Positions 15,157 through 23,389 of a stretch of DNA of 40,228 nt are shown one piece after another. The translations under genes were made by a program, and so were the position numbers. Under the pieces are notes generated by a model. It was given only the letters and a program-made list of their open reading frames with translations, was not told the DNA's origin and did not search any database. Source of the stretch: a virus; the IMG/VR virus record IMGVR_UViG_3300045431_000812, positions 1-40,228 of that record; one strand, 5' to 3'. Within the stretch, counting starts at the first letter, position 1. Each line of letters starts with the position of its first letter.

Positions 15157-15203
15157 TCGCGCGCGCGAGGCGACCGGGTGGCCCGGTGACGGGCGGTGCT
15201 ACC
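15157..15203 (-). promoter_or_regulatory. Late-operon control module before U (site 1)
   Basis: On the minus strand the 19-mer GGTAGCACCGCCCGTCACC (15185-15203) is followed after 16 nt by TCGCGCGCGCGA (15157-15168). The TAG stop codon of T is part of the 19-mer. The spacer is 4 nt longer than at the other modules, and the right half-site (TCACC) is weaker. It would let U and D be expressed apart from the long T transcript. Confidence 0.6.
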
Positions 15204-17376
15204 CGCCATCATCCTCGAATCCGCGCCGGCGCTTGCGCTCCTTCGCCTTCCTGATCTTTTCCATGATCTTTTCGGCCAGCGCTTCCGCGTCTTCGCCCGG
15301 CAGCTGCTTGATATGGAAATGGTAGCTATCGCCGGCCGCTGGCGCGTCGCCTGGTCCACCCCTGCCCCGCGCGCCTGCGGCGGCCGGTGCCGCCATCGCC
15401 AGCGCTCCCGCCGCCGCGACGCCCGCCGCCATGCGTCCTGCAGCGCGGGCCGGGCCGTGGCGGTTGCCATCGATGCCCCGTTCGAGGCCGCCCGCCACAT
15501 GGCCGCCCAGCGCCATGAAGAGACGAGAGGGTGATTTGATGCCCAGATAGTTTTTGAAGGCGGTGACGCCGTTCTTCGCCACCTTGAGCAAGTGCCAGGC
15601 AAGCGCCATCGGACTGATGGCGTTCAGCAGGCCCGTCATCATCATCGAGCCGATATTGCGCAGCCAGGCTGGCAAGCCGCCGATCGCGCCCTTGACCGCC
15701 GCGACGCCGCTGGTCCAGGCCGCGCTGATCCTGTCCCAATGGGTATAGATGAGATAGGCGGCTGCTCCCAGCGCGACGACAATCCCGGTGATGATGAGGA
15801 CTATCGGATTGGTCATCATCATTATGCCGGCCCGCATAAATCCTTGCCCCATGAAGATCGCGGCGGTGCGAAGCAGGCTCAACACAGGCCCCGCGCGTCG
15901 CGCGACCGATATGACCGAGCCAATGGGGCCGATGATGGAACCCAGCGCGAATTGGGCCACGCCCAACCCCATGCGAAAGGCGATCAGCGCCGCCGCGCCC
16001 TTTGCGATAGACGATGCGAGTTGCGGGTTGGCGCCGGCCCATGCGCTGACAGCCAGCACGATGGACGAGACGCTGCCCATCAAGTCCTGAGCGACCGGCA
16101 ATAAGGCTGTCCCGACGACCAGCGCCGTTGAAGACATGGTGCCCATCAGCGCCCGCCATTGCACGGTGGCATCGCGTGCTATGCGCTGGTCGAACGCGCG
16201 GTCGGTCGTCCCCGATGCCCTTGCGATCTCGCTGCGCATCTTGCGGTAATCGTCCATATTCTGGATCAGGGATCGCAGGGCGGACTGCGCCTGCATATCC
16301 TCGAAAATATAGCCCAGCTTCGACATGTCGCCGCCGGTCGCCTTGACGGCCAGGTCCGCGATGGCCTCCAGCGGTGTCTTGCCCTTCGCATAGGCCAGTT
16401 TGAGCGCGGCAGGCAGGTCGATGCCGAAGCTCTTCTCGAACGCCTTCACCGTCGCCGGGGCGTTGATCTTGCTCAGCAGGTTCTGGACATTGTTGGCCGC
16501 TTCATCGGCGTCGCCCGCACCCCGCCGCGCGATTTGCAAGGCGGCCGACAGATCCGCGACGGCGGGTACGCCCCGCTGGCCCAGCGCCTGCAGTTGCGCG
16601 GTCAGTCCTGGAAAATGGCGCGCCATGTCCTTCACTTCGAAGGCGCCAGCATTGCCGGCGGCGGCCATCACGTCCAGGGCGACGGACGTCTGCGCGATCG
16701 GCACCCGGAGATTGTTGAGGTTCGCATAGGCGGCCGCCGCGCCGTCCGACAAATCGACCTTGAACGCAGTTCCAAGCCGCCCGATCGGGCCGATCATGCG
16801 GACGGCGTCGCGCGGGTTCAGGCCAAATCCCGACAGGACATCGACGCCTGCGCGCATATCCTCCGGCAGCTGTCGTGCGGCAGCGGCCAGCAGGACGATG
16901 CTATTGGCCATCCTGTCGGTTTCGGCGTTGGTCAGTTCGGCCTTTTGCTGAATATCGACCATGCCGCTGGAAAATTCGCCCGCCGCCTTGGTCGCGTAGA
17001 TGAGCGGCGCGGCCAGTGCCGCCCCGCGCATGACATTTCCCGCGCCCTTGTCCTTCATCTCTTGGCCGCGCCGCTGCATGGCGCGACGATCCGCGTCGAT
17101 CGCGGCGAGGCGCTTTTGTCGCTGCAGCTGGTTGTTGGTCGCGTCCAGCTGACGTTCCAGATCCCGTTCGCGGTCGACCAGCTGGGTGACGTTGCCGGCG
17201 CCCTTGGCGATTTCGCGTTGCACCGACTGCAGATTGCGGGACAGCTTCTTCGCGTCGCCGGTCAGCGCGCGCAGGGATTTCGACCCCTTGCCGCCCAGGC
17301 CGACGATATTCTTGAGCGCGCCCGACATCTTGTCGACGCCGATGAAATTGACCAGCAGGGACAGTTTGTTGTTCAT
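15199..17376 (-). CDS. T: Tail tape measure protein (P2 gpT-like)
   Basis: Starts at ATG 17376 (MNNKLSLLVNFIGVD), overlapping the E' stop as TGATG. At 725 aa it is the longest tail gene, as expected for the ruler of tail length. The N-terminus is a coiled coil rich in Lys, Arg and Gln (about residues 20-110). A TP901-type tape-measure core follows (AALAAPLIYATKAAGEFSSGMVDIQQ). Two or three hydrophobic segments lie at about 410-560 (IVLIITGIVVALGAAAYLIY), as in other tape proteins that reach the host membrane. The C-terminus is Ala/Gly-rich, then basic (EKIRKAKERKRRR). Confidence 0.92.
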   Translation of the reverse strand: MNNKLSLLVNFIGVDKMSGALKNIVGLGGKGSKSLRALTGDAKKLSRNLQSVQREIAKGAGNVTQLVDRERDLERQLDATNNQLQRQKRLAAIDADRRAMQRRGQEMKDKGAGNVMRGAALAAPLIYATKAAGEFSSGMVDIQQKAELTNAETDRMANSIVLLAAAARQLPEDMRAGVDVLSGFGLNPRDAVRMIGPIGRLGTAFKVDLSDGAAAAYANLNNLRVPIAQTSVALDVMAAAGNAGAFEVKDMARHFPGLTAQLQALGQRGVPAVADLSAALQIARRGAGDADEAANNVQNLLSKINAPATVKAFEKSFGIDLPAALKLAYAKGKTPLEAIADLAVKATGGDMSKLGYIFEDMQAQSALRSLIQNMDDYRKMRSEIARASGTTDRAFDQRIARDATVQWRALMGTMSSTALVVGTALLPVAQDLMGSVSSIVLAVSAWAGANPQLASSIAKGAAALIAFRMGLGVAQFALGSIIGPIGSVISVARRAGPVLSLLRTAAIFMGQGFMRAGIMMMTNPIVLIITGIVVALGAAAYLIYTHWDRISAAWTSGVAAVKGAIGGLPAWLRNIGSMMMTGLLNAISPMALAWHLLKVAKNGVTAFKNYLGIKSPSRLFMALGGHVAGGLERGIDGNRHGPARAAGRMAAGVAAAGALAMAAPAAAGARGRGGPGDAPAAGDSYHFHIKQLPGEDAEALAEKIMEKIRKAKERKRRRGFEDDGG

Positions 17377-17507
17377 CAGCCTTCCTTGCCGCCCCACATG
17401 GCGTTGAAGCGGGCCGTTGCCCGCCCGCTCCATTCGATCAGTTCATCCAGTGCGAGCGCCTGCAACTCCGACAGCGGCCAGTGAAAGACCGCCGCGATGT
17501 TGGCCAT
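17376..17507 (-). CDS. E': P2 E'-like tail assembly chaperone, frameshift partner
   Basis: This 43-codon frame begins at an ATG overlapping the E stop (TGATG) and reads MANIAAVFHWPLSELQALALDELIEW, the GpE (E') family pattern with its FHWP motif. It lies in the -1 frame relative to E and is open from the slippery site, so it is probably expressed mainly as the C-terminal part of an E-E' fusion of about 161 aa. In P2 the fusion is a chaperone for tail length control. Its stop overlaps the T start. Confidence 0.85.
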   Translation of the reverse strand: MANIAAVFHWPLSELQALALDELIEWSGRATARFNAMWGGKEG

Positions 17508-17860
17508 CAGGTCTTCGGCATGAGACCCGCGACGTAGCTTTCGATCGCCTTCCTCTCGGTCGCCGTCATAAAAAAACCGCGAATGGTGCCCCCGATTTCG
17601 GCCAAGTCATCGGCTTCCAGATTTTCGGCCTCGTCCTGGATCAGGATCGGGTCGGAAATGCGCTGGACCAGGGTGATGATGGTTCCAATATCGGTTTGAA
17701 GGATATCCTGCAGCGTCAAGCCGCGCAGTTCGCCGCCCCTGGGCTTGCGCAATGTCAGCTTCTCGATCCTCGTTTCGCCACGGACGATCGGCGTCGAGAG
17801 GGTGACGGTTTCGAAGCGGTTCCTGTTTTCGCTGGCGGCAGCGACTTGCGGGTCGGTCAT
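17507..17860 (-). CDS. E: P2 E-like tail assembly chaperone
   Basis: The 117-aa protein matches the phage tail assembly protein family that precedes the tape measure (TPIVRGETRIEKLTLRKPRGGELRGLTLQDI). The short product ends PKT at 17507. Ribosomes that slip back one base at the T-run after residue 97 would instead add 21 linker residues and E'. Position between tube gene FII and tape gene T is the standard P2 order. Confidence 0.9.
   Translation of the reverse strand: MTDPQVAAASENRNRFETVTLSTPIVRGETRIEKLTLRKPRGGELRGLTLQDILQTDIGTIITLVQRISDPILIQDEAENLEADDLAEIGGTIRGFFMTATERKAIESYVAGLMPKT
17570..17576 (-). other. Slippery heptamer T TTT TTT for -1 frameshift in E
   Basis: On the minus strand E reads GGT TTT TTT ATG, so seven T residues lie in the correct X XXY YYZ phase. 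After a -1 slip the next codons (TAT GAC GGC GAC CGA...) stay open through 21 codons into the E' frame. P2 uses TTTTTTG at the same place for its E/E' frameshift. Confidence 0.85.
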
Positions 17861-17891
17861 GCGGGGTTCCTCTGATTAAGCGGGGCGGATT

Positions 17892-17934
17892 GGGCCGGTG
17901 GGGTATGTGGAGAGGAAAGTCCCCCCACCGGCCC
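17892..17934. other. Strong stem-loop between FII and E
   Basis: GGGCCGGTGGGG (17892-17903) and CCCCACCGGCCC (17923-17934) are perfect 12-bp inverted arms around a 19-nt loop. The structure lies in the 127-nt gap after the tube gene. It lacks a T-run, so it is more likely a partial terminator or an RNA stabiliser for the abundant sheath and tube messages than a full intrinsic terminator. Confidence 0.55.
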
Positions 17935-17987
17935 GCCACCGGACGGCAGCCCCGCATTAGGCCGCCCGGCGGATCGGATGGACGGCA

Positions 17988-18497
17988 TCAGCCCAGCAGG
18001 ATCGCCATGATCTCCGCATAGCGATCGACGCCGTTGACGATGAAGATGCCGCGAATGAAGTCGATCTCCACCTCGGTCCGGCCGTCGACGACGCGGCGAT
18101 AATAGGACAGCGCCGCCGTATATTTATGTTCGGTCTGGTCGCCGGGCTTATCCTTGCCCAGATCGATTTCGGTGAAGCGCCCGCCGATATAGATTTCGAC
18201 CGCCTGGGCCGGGCTGCCATCGTCGGCGCGATAGGCGCAGACGAGGCGCAGACGCGTCCCTTCCGCGCTGGTCGTACCGAATTCACGGACCAGGCTGACT
18301 TCATGGCCGCCGAAGGAAAGGGTCGCTTCCATCGCGGCGACGCCCTTGTCGAGCTTGATCGCGCCCAACATGCCGCCGCCGCGATAATCCTCCGTCTCGA
18401 TCGCCAGCTTGGGCTGTTCGAATTCGGAGATCACGCCCAGATAGCTGACGCCGTTTTTGAAGGCGTTGATGTTCACCAGATTGCGTGGGAGGCCCAT
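17988..18497 (-). CDS. FII: Major tail tube protein (P2 FII-like)
   Basis: The 169-aa protein begins MGLPRNLVNINAFKNG and ends IRGIFIVNGVDRYAEIMAILLG, with the typical P2 tube pattern (LDKGVAAMEATLSFGGHE; VEIYIGGRFTEIDLG). It polymerises into the inner tube that the sheath contracts around. It follows the sheath gene with a 26-nt gap and an AGG-rich ribosome site. Length is normal for the family (about 170 aa). Confidence 0.95.
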   Translation of the reverse strand: MGLPRNLVNINAFKNGVSYLGVISEFEQPKLAIETEDYRGGGMLGAIKLDKGVAAMEATLSFGGHEVSLVREFGTTSAEGTRLRLVCAYRADDGSPAQAVEIYIGGRFTEIDLGKDKPGDQTEHKYTAALSYYRRVVDGRTEVEIDFIRGIFIVNGVDRYAEIMAILLG

Positions 18498-18523
18498 GGC
18501 CTTGTCCTTTTCAGATGAGAGGG

Positions 18524-19678
18524 TCAGGCGAGCTGGTCAGCGAAGCCGTCATAATATTCGGCGGTGTTGACCAGTTCGATGATCGGATTTTCCAGCGGCG
18601 CGGCCGGCGTATATTTCAGGCTGATGGTCGGGCGGCCCGCCGCCAGCGCGGCGGAACTGTTCTTCGAGGGATCATAATAGGCCTCCGCCCCGATGATCCG
18701 CCCCTCCGTCACGAGCAGGCGCAGCTGCGCGTTGATGGTTTCCAGCAGATCCTTGACCAGGCCGATGGTCATCGGCTGATCCATGAAGGGCGCGACCGCC
18801 GACAGGATCATGTCCTGCAGGGCGAAGCTGGTCAGCACCGCGCTTTCGAAGCTGAATTCGGGCTGATCGTCGCCGGCGCAGGTGCGGTTGCCCCAGAAGC
18901 GGAAACCATCGTTGCGGATCAGCGTGACGACCTGCGCCGCGTTGAGCAGGCCGGCGTCGTTGCTTTCGTCCTGGAGGTCGAAATGCACATCCTTCGCCAG
19001 CGCGGTCACGCCGCCGATCGTGACGTTGCTCAACGTCTTGTGCCAGCCCTGTTCCTCCGTGATGCGCGCGCGCAGGCCAAGCGCGCGGGCGACGGCGTCG
19101 CCGGCGAAGGAAGCAGCGGTGTTGGGCCAGATCAGCGTCAGTTCGCGATCACCGAAATTCTCGCGATAGGTGATGACGTCCGCCACATCGTCGCCGATCG
19201 CGCGGGCATAGACCCGCGCGCGCAGCTTCTTCGCCGCGATGACCAGCTGCGCCGTCACCGCCTGGCTGTCGAGGCCGGGCGCGCCGATGATCCGCGGCCG
19301 GACGCCCAGCTTGCCCTGCGCCGCCAGCAAGGCCTGAATGCCGGTGTAGCTGTTGCCGTCGGTCCCGCCGATGACATTGGCGTCGGTTTCGGCCTGATCG
19401 TCACCGGGCGCCACGCGCACCACCACGACGATCGGGCTTGTCTGGTCACCGATCGCCTGCAACGCGGCCCGAAGCGTGCCGCCGGTGCCTGCACTGCCGG
19501 CGGCGGCCTCGACATCGGTGACCAGGACCGGTGTGTCCAGCGGAAAGGCGGCGTCCAGCGCCTCGGTCGCCGCGCCGGCGGCGGCGGTGGCCGTGGCAAT
19601 GAGGCCGATATAGCCCAGGCTGGCGGTGCGGATGGTGCGGGCGCCGATGGTCGTTTCGCGGATGGTGATGCCGTGCAT
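18524..19678 (-). CDS. FI: Contractile tail sheath protein (P2 FI-like)
   Basis: The 384-aa protein shows sheath motifs: MHGITIRETTIGARTIRTASLGYIG at the N-terminus, WPNTAASFAGDAVARALGLRARIT in the middle, and a C-terminal domain (DQPMTIGLVKDLLETINAQLRLL). The C-terminal region is the conserved contraction core, and length is close to P2 FI (396 aa). It is the first gene after W, with only 10 nt between, so it is probably on the same transcript as W and under the module at 20075-20117. Confidence 0.95.
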   Translation of the reverse strand: MHGITIRETTIGARTIRTASLGYIGLIATATAAAGAATEALDAAFPLDTPVLVTDVEAAAGSAGTGGTLRAALQAIGDQTSPIVVVVRVAPGDDQAETDANVIGGTDGNSYTGIQALLAAQGKLGVRPRIIGAPGLDSQAVTAQLVIAAKKLRARVYARAIGDDVADVITYRENFGDRELTLIWPNTAASFAGDAVARALGLRARITEEQGWHKTLSNVTIGGVTALAKDVHFDLQDESNDAGLLNAAQVVTLIRNDGFRFWGNRTCAGDDQPEFSFESAVLTSFALQDMILSAVAPFMDQPMTIGLVKDLLETINAQLRLLVTEGRIIGAEAYYDPSKNSSAALAAGRPTISLKYTPAAPLENPIIELVNTAEYYDGFADQLA

Positions 19679-19688
19679 GATGTGCCTT

Positions 19689-20051
19689 TCAGCTGGCGAT
19701 GATCGAGGGAAGCGGGATGGAAAGGGTCGTTCGCGCGGTGGGCGCTGGCATGTCGGTCCGCGTGCCGGTGACCGTGATCGCCAGCGATCCGGCGGCGGGC
19801 GAGCCTGACAGGGCTATGCGGCTGATCCGGAGGCGCGGTTCCCAGCGGCGCAGGGCGAGCGCCGTCGCGGCGCGCATCAGCATCGCGGTTGCCGCGTTCA
19901 AAGGCTGATCGACAAGATCGAAGAGCAGCGATCCATAGTCGCGCAGCATCACCCGCGATCCCAGCGGGGTCGACAGGATGTCGCAGATCGATTGCGCCAG
20001 ATGATCCGCGCCTTCGATCGCTTTCCCGGTTGTCGCGCTCATGCCCTTCAT
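19689..20051 (-). CDS. W: Baseplate wedge protein (P2 gpW / T4 gp25-like)
   Basis: The 120-aa protein has the gp25 signature (GADHLAQSICDILSTPLGSRVMLRDYGSLLFDLVDQPLN... RWEPRLRISRIAL). gpW starts sheath polymerisation from the baseplate. I chose ATG 20051 (MKGMSATTGK), about 23 nt after the TCGCGCGCGCGA element; ATG 20042 is an alternative. In P2 W directly follows V, but here an unrelated secreted-protein gene is inserted between V and W. Confidence 0.9.
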   Translation of the reverse strand: MKGMSATTGKAIEGADHLAQSICDILSTPLGSRVMLRDYGSLLFDLVDQPLNAATAMLMRAATALALRRWEPRLRISRIALSGSPAAGSLAITVTGTRTDMPAPTARTTLSIPLPSIIAS

Positions 20052-20074
20052 GGGGCCATGCCTGCCCCGCAATG

Positions 20075-20117
20075 TCGCGCGCGCGAAGAGGGGCGACGGG
20101 TAGGAGAAGCTGCTACC
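20075..20117 (-). promoter_or_regulatory. Late-operon control module before W (site 2)
   Basis: On the minus strand GGTAGCAGCTTCTCCTACC (20099-20117) is followed after 12 nt by the palindrome TCGCGCGCGCGA (20075-20086), then by the W start. The dyad extends outward (GGCGACGGGTAG... CTACCCCGTCGCC), so the RNA could also form a strong hairpin that ends or dampens transcription of the upstream secreted-protein gene. Confidence 0.7.
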
Positions 20118-20132
20118 CCGTCGCCAAGTGTA

Positions 20133-21101
20133 TCAGAATTTCAGGGAATAGGTTGTCAACGCCGTGCCGGCCCTATTTCTGTCGGCATCGGTCGGGATTA
20201 CGTCGCCGCTGCAGGCATTGCTGCCCATGATATTGACATATACTTCACGAACGGCGTCATCTGTCACCGAGTTTCGGTTGACAACCGCCCCCTGCGCGAA
20301 CGCGCATTTTTTTCCTTTTGAAATCTGACCTATCGCCATAGCCCGGACTGCCGTCGCGGATAGCAAGTCGTCCGGCTCGTCATCTGCGGTGATAGCCGCG
20401 ATTTTTGGCCGAAAGGTAACCGTGGCAGGTTCTTTGATTACGGCGTCGCGGATTTTATCCACCGCCTGCAGTATCGAAATATAGGCTTCGGTATCGAATT
20501 TTCCCAGCTTGAGTGCCGGAGGAATTGCCGTGTCGATTCCTGTACCGGACATACCGAAGGTCCGTAGTCGATAATCGACCTGCTGTAATTTGGCTTCACC
20601 ATTCACAGCCAGCAAGGGCAAAGATGTACTGAAATTAGCGCCAGCATCCTTTACCTTTACGGCGACCAGAATGCCCGAGGCACAGCGCGCGATCGTTTCG
20701 CCACTCGCGTTCTGAATATCCTTGTACCAGACCAACTGCTGCAAAACGACTTTGTCATTCGCGGTCATGTCCGCATTTGCATAAAAATTGAGTTTTACGG
20801 CGGCCGATTTATTTAGCGAATAAGTGAACTGGTCAAAACCATCGTCAAGCCCGTTTTTATCAGCCGGACAGGTAATCTTTTGAGCCTGATCAACCGCCGT
20901 TTTGTTCACCTCCGACTCTGCCGAAATGGCCGAACTTTTGGCAACCATCCCGACGAATTGCGCCCATTCACCTGTCAAACGTGGCGGCGCGACCTCCGCG
21001 CCGTCTGAAACCGGCACAAGACCGCCTTCCGCTCTTGCAGGTGCGCTGGCGAGTAAGCTGCAAGAAATTCCCAATGAAGTGACAAAACACATCTTACGCA
21101 T
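20133..21101 (-). CDS. Secreted protein of unknown function (322 aa), likely accessory gene
   Basis: ATG 21101 (MRKMCFVTSLGISC) has GGGGAG about 8 nt upstream. The first 24 residues form a Sec signal peptide with a likely cleavage after ARA (ASAPARA-EGG). The mature part has three or four cysteines (CPADKN, RCASG, KCAFAQ, NACSGD) that could form disulfides, and alternating beta-like stretches. It is visibly AT-richer than its neighbours and sits between V and W, where P2 has no gene. This suggests a horizontally acquired lysogenic-conversion gene. No family recognised. Confidence 0.8.
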   Translation of the reverse strand: MRKMCFVTSLGISCSLLASAPARAEGGLVPVSDGAEVAPPRLTGEWAQFVGMVAKSSAISAESEVNKTAVDQAQKITCPADKNGLDDGFDQFTYSLNKSAAVKLNFYANADMTANDKVVLQQLVWYKDIQNASGETIARCASGILVAVKVKDAGANFSTSLPLLAVNGEAKLQQVDYRLRTFGMSGTGIDTAIPPALKLGKFDTEAYISILQAVDKIRDAVIKEPATVTFRPKIAAITADDEPDDLLSATAVRAMAIGQISKGKKCAFAQGAVVNRNSVTDDAVREVYVNIMGSNACSGDVIPTDADRNRAGTALTTYSLKF

Positions 21102-21173
21102 CGCAAAATCTCCCCTGTGAAAGAGAATAGGACAATGCATTGCGAATGCGTAACAATCTAGATCGATATTTAA
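21102..21173 (-). promoter_or_regulatory. Possible own promoter of the secreted-protein gene
   Basis: The 72-nt gap after V is AT-rich. On the minus strand TTACGC, then 18 nt, then TATTCT could be a sigma-70 promoter about 15-20 nt before the ribosome site. The hairpin GCATT-CGC-AATGC lies within the spacer. A private promoter would let the gene be expressed in the lysogen while the late genes are silent. Confidence 0.35.
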
Positions 21174-21761
21174 TTATGCCGGTGTATCGGTGAGGTCATT
21201 TCCAGATTGTACACCCTTATGTTTGTGCTGGCTCAAGCTGGTGGCAGCGGCCACAACGTCGTCATCGGCAACCATGCCGCCTTTCAGCGTGACATTGCCC
21301 TCTATAAGCAGGTCGCCCCGAATCGTGAGGCCGCCGGGCGCCTCGATCAAAGCGGTGCCGCCGGCGGGCAATAGCGCGGTCAGCGCATGGGCGACCGGAT
21401 CGTAACCGATGCGCGCGCCATCCTTATATTCGGTCAGTTCGGCCAGCGTCGATCCGGGTAGCGGAAACTGATCGCTGGGGACGCCCAGCAGTGCGATTCC
21501 GGCCGCGATCTGGCCATCCGGGCACAAGAGGATCGCCCCTTCCCCGACCGTGGGCGGCGACCAGCTGCGCGTATCGCCCGCGCGCAGGGCGAGCCATGCG
21601 ACGGGGGGCGTTTCCGCCCCTCCATCCTCATCGTCCGGATCGCCGTAACGCACCGTGCAGCGCCGGGCGGCCAGATCGACCGACGCGATCGATCCCAGGC
21701 GGATCAGTTCGGACAGATCGGCGGGGATGTCTTCCTGTTGCCGCGTCACAGGACGACCCAT
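21174..21761 (-). CDS. V: Baseplate spike protein (P2 gpV-like)
   Basis: The 195-aa protein has an N-terminal OB-like domain (IRLGSIASVDLAARRCTVRYGD), then a beta-helix (TIRGDLLIEGNVTLKGG), and the tip motif HKHKGVQSGN near the C-terminus. In P2 and phi92 spikes a His-x-His tip binds iron and pierces the outer membrane. The start may be ATG 21761 or GTG 21749, the latter overlapping the previous TGA as GTGA, the coupling style used elsewhere in this phage. It follows the fibre-like gene instead of S as in P2. Confidence 0.92.
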   Translation of the reverse strand: MGRPVTRQQEDIPADLSELIRLGSIASVDLAARRCTVRYGDPDDEDGGAETPPVAWLALRAGDTRSWSPPTVGEGAILLCPDGQIAAGIALLGVPSDQFPLPGSTLAELTEYKDGARIGYDPVAHALTALLPAGGTALIEAPGGLTIRGDLLIEGNVTLKGGMVADDDVVAAATSLSQHKHKGVQSGNDLTDTPA

Positions 21762-23389
21762 TCGGTCCCGTCATAGGTCAGTCGCGCGACACCCCGGTTG
21801 CTGCCGATGCTGAGGCTGGCCGCGCCGTCGATCGTGCCGCTGGCGGGCGTGATCGTGATGGCGTTGGTCGCGGCGTCGCCCTTCCCGTCCTTTACGACAA
21901 GCTCCTGTCCGGTGGCCGGGCTGGCCGGCAGGGTGATGGCGGTGGCGGAGCCGGTGCCCTTGCGCACGACGATCAGACTGTCATTGCCGTTGGCGACATA
22001 GGAAGCGCCGGTAGTGACCAGGGTGACGTTGCGGGCGACGGGTCCGGAAAGATAGAGCGCCTTCCAGCGAAACGAAGCCGAGCCGAGGTCATAGGCCTGG
22101 TTGGTCGCGGGGCGCAGCGTGCTGGTGGCAAGGATATTGCCGGTCCCCTTGCCGCCGATCTGGAGGTTGATGTTTGCGTCAGCGCCGCGCGCCAGGACGG
22201 ATGGTATCCCGCCCGCCGCCGCACCCGTGATCTGCACGGCGTCGACCTGGCTGGCGACCGACACGACCCGCAGCGCTTCGTCGCCGCACGCGCTGAGCGC
22301 CTTGACGCAGAATGGCCCGGCTGACACCTGGCTGACGTTGCCGCTGGTATCGACCGTGTAGGTCGCGGTCGGCGTCGCATTGCCGCCGGAATAATAGCGC
22401 AAAGCAACGGGCGATGCCGTCGCCTGATTGCCCAGGTCCATGCTGCCCTGCAGCCCGACCTCCCAGACTTTGACCCCGCCGGGCCGTGCCGAAAAGGGGA
22501 TGCCGGATGATGCTTCGGTAACGAAGCCGAAGCCGGGATTTTGCGACCAGTCCTCGACATGGAAGCCGGACCCATATTGGCCGCGCGACACATAGCCGCG
22601 CAGAAAGTCGCCGCGAGACATATAGGCAGCACCGCCGCGATAGACGCCCAGGCTGACGACATCCATGCCCCAGAGCATGTTGTCGCCGCTGTTGGCGCCG
22701 GGGCTGCCCGTACCGTAAGTCAGCGCGCCTTTGTTATTGAGAACGCCGATTTCGAAGGCCGCGCCGCGTTTCGCGTGGCTGTTGGCGCGCAGGATGATGT
22801 TGGAGTTGTTGGCCCACACCTTCGTGATCGGATTGATGTAGAGGGTGGGCGTGCCGGTCGGCACCTGGCCCGCCGCCATATTGCCCATGCGATACCAGCC
22901 AGTGACCGTCAGCGTCAGCCGATTGGCGGAAATGGCGCTGATGCGGCCCGAATATTTGGTCGCGTCGCTGGTATCGACGATCATGCCGGCGATGACGGCG
23001 GGGCTGGCGGCGCTGGCGAGCGTGACGCTGGTCGCGGTGAAGGCGACGGCGGCGACGGTTTGCGTCGGCGGCGGCGCGACGTTCGACGCGAACAGGGCCA
23101 CGCTGTCGCGATCCTCATAGGTCGAAAGCTGGCTGTCGTCGGTAAAGCCGTTGACCTGCGGCCGCCCGTCCGGCTCGTTCGCGATGGCCCAGGCAATGGC
23201 AGCGTCCTCATAGGTGCCATGCGTCCCACCCTGCGCCCCGACCTGCGCGCCGCGCACGGTCAGGCCGTTCGCCGATCGGGACACGAAGCTGAGGTCGCCG
23301 GCACTGTTGACGACGACCTGCGCAGACGCGGGGGAGAGGATCATGCCCGCGAGGGCGACAAACGAGAGGAAGCGGCGGATCATGGTCAT
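21746..23389 (-). CDS. Tail-fibre-like protein with an N-terminal signal peptide
   Basis: The 547-aa protein begins MTMIRRFLSFVALAGMILSPASAQVVV, an apparent Sec signal peptide with cleavage after ASA. The body is Gly/Ala/Ser/Thr-rich and beta-repetitive. The last 100 residues (ITLPASPATGQELVVKDGKGDAATNAITITPASGTIDGAASLS) are a motif common at the ends of phage fibres. Structural phage proteins rarely carry cleavable signals, so it may be exported, or the hydrophobic end may be an anchor. It is coupled to the preceding small secreted protein (ATGA) and overlaps V by 16 nt. Confidence 0.8.
   Translation of the reverse strand: MTMIRRFLSFVALAGMILSPASAQVVVNSAGDLSFVSRSANGLTVRGAQVGAQGGTHGTYEDAAIAWAIANEPDGRPQVNGFTDDSQLSTYEDRDSVALFASNVAPPPTQTVAAVAFTATSVTLASAASPAVIAGMIVDTSDATKYSGRISAISANRLTLTVTGWYRMGNMAAGQVPTGTPTLYINPITKVWANNSNIILRANSHAKRGAAFEIGVLNNKGALTYGTGSPGANSGDNMLWGMDVVSLGVYRGGAAYMSRGDFLRGYVSRGQYGSGFHVEDWSQNPGFGFVTEASSGIPFSARPGGVKVWEVGLQGSMDLGNQATASPVALRYYSGGNATPTATYTVDTSGNVSQVSAGPFCVKALSACGDEALRVVSVASQVDAVQITGAAAGGIPSVLARGADANINLQIGGKGTGNILATSTLRPATNQAYDLGSASFRWKALYLSGPVARNVTLVTTGASYVANGNDSLIVVRKGTGSATAITLPASPATGQELVVKDGKGDAATNAITITPASGTIDGAASLSIGSNRGVARLTYDGTEWVVL

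Noticed and set aside
16159-17484. 441-codon plus-strand frame opposite the tape measure gene
   Set aside because: High-GC antisense shadow; the minus strand encodes a clear tape measure with coupled neighbours.
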